NCBI GenBank assembly: GCA_965220425.1
Contig: OZ244830.1
Coordinates: 3,720,001 to 3,784,000 of the forward strand
Direction: 5' to 3'
Source of the DNA: Azophilus sp965220425
Lineage (GTDB): Bacteria; Pseudomonadota; Gammaproteobacteria; Pseudomonadales; Azotimanducaceae
DNA: 64,000 nucleotides
Positions 58,491-64,000 of the stretch are shown here, piece by piece; position 1 is the first letter of the stretch, and the number at the start of each line of letters is the position of its first letter. The position numbers were made by a program, and so were the translations under genes. The notes under the pieces were generated by a model. The model saw only the letters and a program-made list of their open reading frames with translations. It did not search any database and was not told the DNA's origin.

Positions 58491-59996
58491 TCAGCGGCCG
58501 TTACCGTGCCGGTTCCAATAGATGTTCAAGTCCTTCTTCACCAGTGGCGCCAGCAGATACAGTCCCAGCACGTTCGCCAGAGCCATGGCAAAAACCATAG
58601 CGTCGGAAAAATCGAGCACGGCGTCCAACTGTGTGGTGCAGCCAACGATCACGAAAAGGCAAAACAAGGTATTGAAGGTGACCTTTGCCCAGCGTCTGGC
58701 CCCGAAAATATAGATGAAGCCTTCCAGCCCGTAATACGACCAGGAAATCATCGTGGAGTAGGCGAACAGCATGACCACCACCGCCAGGACGTAGGGAAAC
58801 CAGGGCAGCACGCTTTGAAAGGCACTGGACGTCAGTTCGACGCCGCTAATGGCGCCGTCATTGACGATGGCGGGATCGTACACCGTGACCGTGATCACCA
58901 ACGCCGTCATGGTGCAGATCACGACGGTATCGATAAACGGTTCTAGCATGGCGACAAAGCCCTGAGTCAACGGCTCCTTCGTTCGCACCGCCGCGTGCGC
59001 CACGGCGGATGAGCCGATGCCCGCCTCATTGGAAAACGCAGCGCGCCGAAAGCCGAGTATGAGAACGGCGACGATACCGCCGGCGACACCCTGCGGGCTG
59101 AAGGCGCCCGTGACGATGGCGCCAATGGCCCAAGGCAGTTCGGTGAAATTGACTGCCAGCACGACCAGTGCCGCCGTCAAATAGAGCAGGGCCATGAACG
59201 GCACCAACTTGGACGTCACCCTGGCAATGCTTTTGATACCGCCGATGATAACCAGTGCGGTAAGCACGGCCAGCACGGCACCGAACAGCCAGGCGCGCCG
59301 ATCAAAGAAACTGCCCTCGCCGCCGGTGACATTGACGAACTGAACGTAGGCTTGATTGGCCTGAAACATCGCCGCAACGCCAATGGAGCCCACCGTGATG
59401 CAAATCGCGTAATACCAGGCCATGACCTTGCCCAGTCGCGGCAGGTTGCGTCCCTTCAGCCCCTGGTCCAAATAGAACATCGGCCCGCCCGAGACCGTGC
59501 CGTCCGGGTTCATCTGGCGATACTTGACGCCCAGGGTGCATTCGACAAACTTCGAAGCCATTCCCAAAAAACCTGCAACCATCAGCCAAAAGGCCGCACC
59601 CGGACCGCCGATGGAAACCGCCACCGCCACATGGGTGATGTTTCCGACCCCAACAGTGCCAGACACCGCTGTCGCCAAAGCCTGGAAGTGTGAAACTTCA
59701 CCGGGCGCTCCGGGTTCCTTGTCTTCCTTGCCCAGCACGATTCGAACGGCGTGCTTGAAGCCGCGGATGTTGATAAAGCGAAAATAGAAAGTGAAAAACA
59801 AGGCGCCCGCAATCAACCACACGACAATCAACTGCAACTCCGCCCCGCCGACCTGAACGGAGAAGAACACGAAATCCGACATGGCCTTGGCGACGGGTCG
59901 AAATGCCGCGTCGATGGTTTCGTCGACGCCGCCATGGGCAGCGGCCGACAAGAAGATCAACAGGGCGCCGGCGAGCTTGGGTACAGTTTTTGTCAT
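58491..59996 (-). CDS. AGCS-family sodium:alanine/glycine symporter
   Basis: 501 residues with a leader-like hydrophobic start (KLAGALLIFLSAAAHGG) and about ten membrane helices. AGCS signatures: GTVGVGNITHVAVAVSIGGP, GFLGMASKFVECTLGVKYRQ, RAAFSNEAGIGSSAVAHAAV and the STMISWSYYGLEGF region. It imports alanine, glycine or another small amino acid with Na+. Confidence 0.95.
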   Translation of the reverse strand: MTKTVPKLAGALLIFLSAAAHGGVDETIDAAFRPVAKAMSDFVFFSVQVGGAELQLIVVWLIAGALFFTFYFRFINIRGFKHAVRIVLGKEDKEPGAPGEVSHFQALATAVSGTVGVGNITHVAVAVSIGGPGAAFWLMVAGFLGMASKFVECTLGVKYRQMNPDGTVSGGPMFYLDQGLKGRNLPRLGKVMAWYYAICITVGSIGVAAMFQANQAYVQFVNVTGGEGSFFDRRAWLFGAVLAVLTALVIIGGIKSIARVTSKLVPFMALLYLTAALVVLAVNFTELPWAIGAIVTGAFSPQGVAGGIVAVLILGFRRAAFSNEAGIGSSAVAHAAVRTKEPLTQGFVAMLEPFIDTVVICTMTALVITVTVYDPAIVNDGAISGVELTSSAFQSVLPWFPYVLAVVVMLFAYSTMISWSYYGLEGFIYIFGARRWAKVTFNTLFCLFVIVGCTTQLDAVLDFSDAMVFAMALANVLGLYLLAPLVKKDLNIYWNRHGNGR

Positions 59997-60414
59997 TCTT
60001 TTCTCCGCTGGGAGCGTACCCCTTGCTCGGGTGATCGTACCAGGGTCTCGAGCTGATGTCGGCTCGATGGCGCTGTCCGCGTCGTGATGTTCGGTAGCCG
60101 GGCTGGCCCCTCATTCCCGGTGTGGATCACTGTTAGGGCATTTCCCGTCACGGTCCCGGGGATGTGCTGCCAACCGTGCCCCATATTGCCGCCGCCATTG
60201 CTTGAGCGCTATATCGTGGGACATCAATACCTTGGCGGCATACCCTGTATCGGCGAGCGCCCACCGCCCTCTCGTTAGTCTCAGGCATCGCCTCGTTGGA
60301 CCTTGCGAGGGTTTGGGGCCGCGTTTAGCATGAAACAAGTAAGCGAAGCGGTCCCGAGAATACGGGTAAACGCACCAGCGTGGGGCGGCACGGGCCGCCC
60401 CATTCGGACGGTTG
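59997..60414. other. Intergenic region with a possible transposase scrap
   Basis: A minus-strand frame (60111-60280) reads LTRGRWALADTGYAAKVLMS, vaguely like an IS4/IS5-type transposase segment, but too short to assign. No RNA gene or terminator was recognised. Confidence 0.3.
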
Positions 60415-61124
60415 ATGGAAACTCTGCCCAGAATTCTGCTCGCGCTCTTCCTTTCCAGCGTACCCCATGGCGGCTTCGCTGCCGATGAACCGCTGACCAT
60501 CTACCGGGCCAAGTCCATCATTACCATGGACCCATCCCAGCCCAGGGCCAAGGCCGTGGCCGTTGCGGACGGCCGAATCGTCGCTGTCGGCGATCTGAGG
60601 TCCATGGAGGCCTGGACTGGAGAGCGACGCTATACGGTCGATGATCGTTTCAAGGGCAAATTTCTTCTGCCGGGATTCGTTGAGAATCACCTGCACCCTT
60701 TCCTGGCGGCAATCGCGCTCAACACCGTATGGATTACTCCGCAACCCTGGAGCCTGACCGGACTCGAGGTGGAACCGGCCCGAACGCCCGTTGCCTACTT
60801 GGCAAAGTTGACCGAAACCCTTAGGGAACATGGTGACGGCACTGAACCGTTCATAACCTGGGGCTATCATGAGCATTGGCATGGCGCCGTGCGGCGTAAA
60901 GACCTTGATGCCTTGTCTGCCGACACGCCGATTATTCTTTGGCAGCGGTCCTTCCACGAAATCGTCTGCAATAGCGCGGCGCTCAAATGGCTTGGGTTTG
61001 ACGTTCAGAATGATCAGCCTCCGCTGGACACGGACTTTGCCGCGGGCCTATTTTCCGAGCGCGGATTGACTGCCGTCCTCGGCCGGCTGGCGCCGTACTT
61101 CTTCGAACCTCGGCGATTTCGCCC
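60415..61124 (+). pseudogene. Amidohydrolase (YtcJ-like), 3' truncated by IS91 sequence
   Basis: From the ATG at 60415: signal peptide ILLALFLSSVPHGGFAADEP, then the metal-dependent hydrolase start YRAKSIITMDP, VAVADGRIVAVGD, LLPGFVENHLHPFLAAI (first His pair) and FITWGYHEHWHGA. Only about 235 of roughly 550 residues remain. The frame runs into IS91 transposase DNA at about 61124, so it must be inactive. Confidence 0.88.
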
Positions 61125-61500
61125 TTGACGTCGAGACCTGCCCCAAGTGCGGCGGTACGCTGCGCGTCATCGCCTGCATCGAGGACCCCGACCTCATCGC
61201 CACGATTCTCGAGCACATTCGGGCATGCGACGACGCCGAACCATCGCAACCGCGAGCACCACCACTGCGCGCCGAGCATCCCGACACCTCCAGCCAGCAC
61301 AGGCTCTTCTAGAGAACGACCGCCTGATGGCCTTTTGTGACCGCAACCCGGGGAAAAACCCGTATCCGCAACGTTCACGCCCTTCGCAACCATCGAAAGC
61401 TCCGCCTGCGACCTCCGCGCAGGGCCCACTCAAGCCCCTCAACATCCAATCGTACTTGCCTCCAAGCAGGTTTCGGATGGTTTTTCTTCCTATGCGCGCC
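61125..61500 (+). mobile_element. IS91-family 3' end, copy 1
   Basis: The transposase C-terminus (ETCPKCGGTLRVIACIEDPD...SSQHRLF, stop near 61310) plus about 190 bp of non-coding end with ATCGTACTTGCCTCCAAGCA. It is a diverged duplicate of 63235-63610 and has no upstream transposase body. Confidence 0.82.
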
Positions 61501-61622
61501 CGGGACCAGATTTCCGGGAATCGACCCTGGCTCACGGAGCCTGAACGCGTTCGTCCCCAGACTTCAAAAAAATACATGAAATTTCTGATGAACACTCCGA
61601 ATTTTCACACTAAAATAGACAA

Positions 61623-62786
61623 ATGCTCCACCGTGCCCGCTATCTTGCCCAGGTTGAAGTCGCTACTGCCCGGTCACCGGTCACGGCACTGCTCGGGCCG
61701 CGCCAATGTGGCAAGACCACGCTGGCCCGCGAGTTCGCGGCCAGCCGGGAAGCAACATTTTTCGATCTGGAGTCCGAACCGGATTTGCGCCGGCTGGCCA
61801 ACCCGGAGTTGGCCCTGGGAGAACTCCGCGGCCTGATCGTGCTTGACGAGATCCAACGCGGTCCGCAACTGTTCAATGTGCTGAGGGTGATGGTGGATCG
61901 GCCCGGGGCGAAGTACCGCTTTCTCATCCTGGGCAGCGCATCGCCGGACCTGGTGCGCGGCGTCTCCGAATCGCTCGCCGGGCGTGTGGAGTTTATCGAG
62001 TTGGCTGGTTTCGATCTGGCGGAGACAAAACCACAAGCGTGGCGGCAACTCTGGCTGCGCGGCGGCCTGCCGCGTTCGTACCTGGCCAATTCGGACACCG
62101 ACAGCATGGCGTGGCGGGAGGGCTTCGTGCGCACGTTCCTGGAGCGCGACATACCACAACTTGGAATCACCATTCCCGCCGCCGCCTTGCGGCGCTTCTG
62201 GACCATGCTGGCGCACTGGCACGGACAGACCTGGAACGCCTCCGAGCTCGGACGAGCCATATCCGCCTCCGACAAGACGGTACGGCGTTACCTTGATGTG
62301 TTGACCGGCACGTTCATGGTTCGGCAACTGCAACCCTGGTTCGAGAACGTCGCCAAACGTCAAGTGAAGGCTCCCAAGGTGTACCTGCGCGACCCCGGTA
62401 TCCTGCACGCACTGCTTGGCATCACAACCGATGCCACGTTGATGTCACATCCAGGGGTCGGCGCTTCGTGGGAGGGTTTTGCAATCGAGCAGGTTCTGCG
62501 CGCCCTGCGTCCGGCGAATGCCTGGTTCTGGGCCTCTCATTCCGGGGGCGAAGTGGACCTTCTGATCCTTGAAGGGGGACGCCGTATCGGCTTCGAGGTG
62601 AAATTCAGCGATGCGCCGAAAGTTACGCGCGGGATGCACAACATCATCGACACCCTGAATCTCGACCACCTGTTCGTTGTCTGTCCCACCCGTAGTTCCT
62701 ATCCGGTCCACGAACGAATGTCGGTCATTTCCATATTCGACGGTCCCGATTTGCCGCAACGGATCGAAGCGCAATCGGTCTCCTGA
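61623..62786 (+). CDS. AAA ATPase with DUF4143 domain
   Basis: 387 residues. Walker A TALLGPRQCGKTTLAREFAA, Walker B LIVLDEIQRGPQLFNVLRV, sensor FLILGSASPDLVRGVSESLA, winged helix SELGRAISASDKTVRRYLDV, and C-terminal nuclease-like GGEVDLLILEGGRRIGFEVK. It is intact, AT-rich at its promoter (61560-61620), and sits exactly between two IS91 3' ends, so it probably travelled with them. Confidence 0.92.
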   Translation: MLHRARYLAQVEVATARSPVTALLGPRQCGKTTLAREFAASREATFFDLESEPDLRRLANPELALGELRGLIVLDEIQRGPQLFNVLRVMVDRPGAKYRFLILGSASPDLVRGVSESLAGRVEFIELAGFDLAETKPQAWRQLWLRGGLPRSYLANSDTDSMAWREGFVRTFLERDIPQLGITIPAAALRRFWTMLAHWHGQTWNASELGRAISASDKTVRRYLDVLTGTFMVRQLQPWFENVAKRQVKAPKVYLRDPGILHALLGITTDATLMSHPGVGASWEGFAIEQVLRALRPANAWFWASHSGGEVDLLILEGGRRIGFEVKFSDAPKVTRGMHNIIDTLNLDHLFVVCPTRSSYPVHERMSVISIFDGPDLPQRIEAQSVS

Positions 62787-62834
62787 TCCGCGGGGCCGCA
62801 TGCGGCGCGGCCATGAACGGCGCCGTTCGCGTCA

Positions 62835-63425
62835 ACCTTGCTCGCCAGGCAACCGGGTTTTTCCCTGCACGCCGCAACCCGCTACGAGGCCAAGTAAGCA
62901 TGACAAGCTCGATAAGCTCTGCCGCACCATCACCCGACCCGCCATCGCCAACCAACGGCTCTCGATGAACGAACGTGAGCAAGTCATCTTCGGTTCAAGC
63001 AGCCCTTTCGCGACGGCACGACGCAGGTCGTGCTCGATCCACTCGACTGTATCGCCCGCCTCGCCGCGCTGGCGCCACGACCCAGATTCAACCTCACCCG
63101 CTGCCGCGGCGTGTTCGCCCCGAACTGCAAACACCGGGAACGAATCGTGCCGAGGCGCGAACCCGAAGCATCAAAGCCCGGCCAGCCGCTGGCGCCCATG
63201 ACGTGGATGCAACGACTGAAGCGCGTTTTCTCCATTGACATCGAGACCTGCCCCAAGTGCGGCGGTACGCTGCGCGTCATCGCCTGCATCGAGAACCCCG
63301 ACGTCATCGCCACGATCCTCGAGCACATTCGGGCACGCGACGAGGCCGAAGCGTCACAACCGCGAGCACCACCATTGCGCACCGGGCATCCCGACACCTC
63401 AAGCCAGGACAGGCTCTTCTTCTAG
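62835..63425 (+). pseudogene. IS91-family transposase, frameshifted C-terminal half
   Basis: Pieces in successive frames. PGFSLHAATRYEAK (from about 62857) is followed by KHDKLDKLCRTITRPAIANQ and, after another shift near 62992, RFKQPFRDGTTQVVLDPLDC, IARLAALAPRPRFNLTRCRG and the zinc-finger tail ETCPKCGGTLRVIACIENPD. Two frameshifts and no N-terminus, so it is inactive. Confidence 0.85.
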
Positions 63426-63610
63426 AGAACGACCGCCTGATGGCCTCTTGTGACGGCAACCCTGAAAAACGGGTGCGCGCGGCGTTCTACCTCTTCGCAA
63501 CCATCGAAATCCCAGTCTGCGCCCGTGGGCACAGGCTCCAATCGAGCCCCTCGACATCCAATCGTACTTGCCTCCAAGCAGGTTTCGGATGGTTATTCTT
63601 CCTATGCGCC
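63235..63610 (+). repeat. IS91-family 3' end, copy 2
   Basis: Matches 61125-61500 closely over the transposase tail, and again over the terminal CATCCAATCGTACTTGCCTC motif near 63556. The spacer between the two blocks is more diverged. Together the two copies flank the DUF4143 ATPase. Confidence 0.82.
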
Positions 63611-64000
63611 GCCCGTGGCGGCCGGCAGGATGTCCTCCAGCAATTGCCGCTGTTCCAGAGGCAGGCTCAACAGGTGTTTCTCCTCACCAGTCTTGATGTA
63701 CGTCACGGCCGCCTGGAGCAATTCGAGGGGGATGCGGCAGTCGGGGAGGTCGGCGAGGGAGGAAGCGAGGCCGTCCAAGGCGGTCTTCCAGTCCGAAAGA
63801 GAGCCCGCAAGATCGTCACTCACGTTCGCTTGCAGGAAGTCGGTGAGTATGCGACCCACGATGCCCGCGTCGAGACGTTCCGCCACCAGGCCTCGTAGCT
63901 TCGCCAATCCTTCTGGAAGATGCTGCGGACCGAAATTGCGCACCGAGACGGCCAGGATACCCACGGCGGCTTCGAGGTGCAGTTCTTCGTCGCGCCCAAA
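63602..64000 (-). CDS. Hypothetical protein, N-terminus outside window
   Basis: At least 132 codons open from the window edge: FGRDEELHLEAAVGILAVSV, LPEGLAKLRGLVAERLDAGI, DWKTALDGLASSLADLPDCR, IPLELLQAAVTYIKTGEEKH, ending LLEDILPAATGGA. Predominantly helical and acidic. No family recognised. Its 3' end runs into the IS91 copy 2 boundary, so the C-terminus may be altered. Confidence 0.6.
   Translation of the reverse strand, partial: FGRDEELHLEAAVGILAVSVRNFGPQHLPEGLAKLRGLVAERLDAGIVGRILTDFLQANVSDDLAGSLSDWKTALDGLASSLADLPDCRIPLELLQAAVTYIKTGEEKHLLSLPLEQRQLLEDILPAATGGA

Noticed and set aside
60110..60280. IS4/IS5-type transposase fragment
   Set aside because: Only one short ADTGYAAK-like motif; too little to call a feature of its own.

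Overview
The window is about 64 kb of high-GC (roughly 60-65 %) Gram-negative DNA. It encodes a TonB-dependent outer-membrane receptor, Tat-exported FAD oxidoreductases, NupC and AGCS symporters, PdxA, GAPDH and many acyl-CoA enzymes. Together these suggest an aerobic proteobacterium, most likely gamma-proteobacterial, though I cannot name a genus. Coding density is moderate. Toxin-antitoxin genes, gene remnants and insertion elements are numerous, as in a genome undergoing mobile-element expansion.

Layout. 1-9.3 kb: zinc alcohol dehydrogenase (cut by the window edge) with a PdxA-family enzyme, a VapBC pair, a class III CoA-transferase, a two-gene Tat/GMC dehydrogenase, an MNT nucleotidyltransferase with a decapitated HEPN partner, and a tandem of gapA with a GAPDH-like paralogue lacking the catalytic cysteine. 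9.5-23 kb: a nucleoside-scavenging regulon with a TonB receptor, adenosine-kinase-like PfkB protein, LacI regulator, PhoD-like phosphoesterase, nucleoside hydrolase, NupC permease, TrpF-like protein and adenosine deaminase. Remnants of xdhA and amn are also present. Six near-identical palindromes (core AAACGTTTAA) lie in front of its transcription units and are probably the LacI operators. An IS630 element has hit one unit. 23-26.3 kb: an island that looks transferred (GPP34 remnant, polysaccharide deacetylase, CxxC small protein, CobW GTPase, broken VapC).

26.3-36.6 kb is a nest of mobile DNA: a 131-bp MITE, a truncated IS21, and two recombinase-in-trio (RIT) elements. The inner RIT is inserted into the third recombinase of the outer one. 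The outer RIT is itself inserted, with long inverted repeats, into a zinc-ribbon gene whose frame is restored if the element is removed precisely. IS21 cuts the same gene again.

36.8-64 kb: tRNA-Arg(TCG), a VapBC pair, PlsC-like acyltransferase, sucrase/ferredoxin-like protein, Lrp regulator divergent from an HPPD-like VOC protein, YeiH-like exporter and a cytosine-permease remnant. A translationally coupled PrpD-MaoC-MaoC-CitE operon follows, with an acyl-CoA dehydrogenase 0.3 kb downstream, possibly acting on an itaconate/mesaconate/citramalate-type acid. Next come a MoxR/VWA pair carrying an in-frame palindromic repeat, another acyl-CoA dehydrogenase, a DUF4143 ATPase, a VapC with an AbrB-fusion antitoxin, a spermidine-dehydrogenase-like enzyme and an AGCS symporter. 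The right end holds broken IS91-family transposase copies that truncate an amidohydrolase and bracket a second DUF4143 ATPase.
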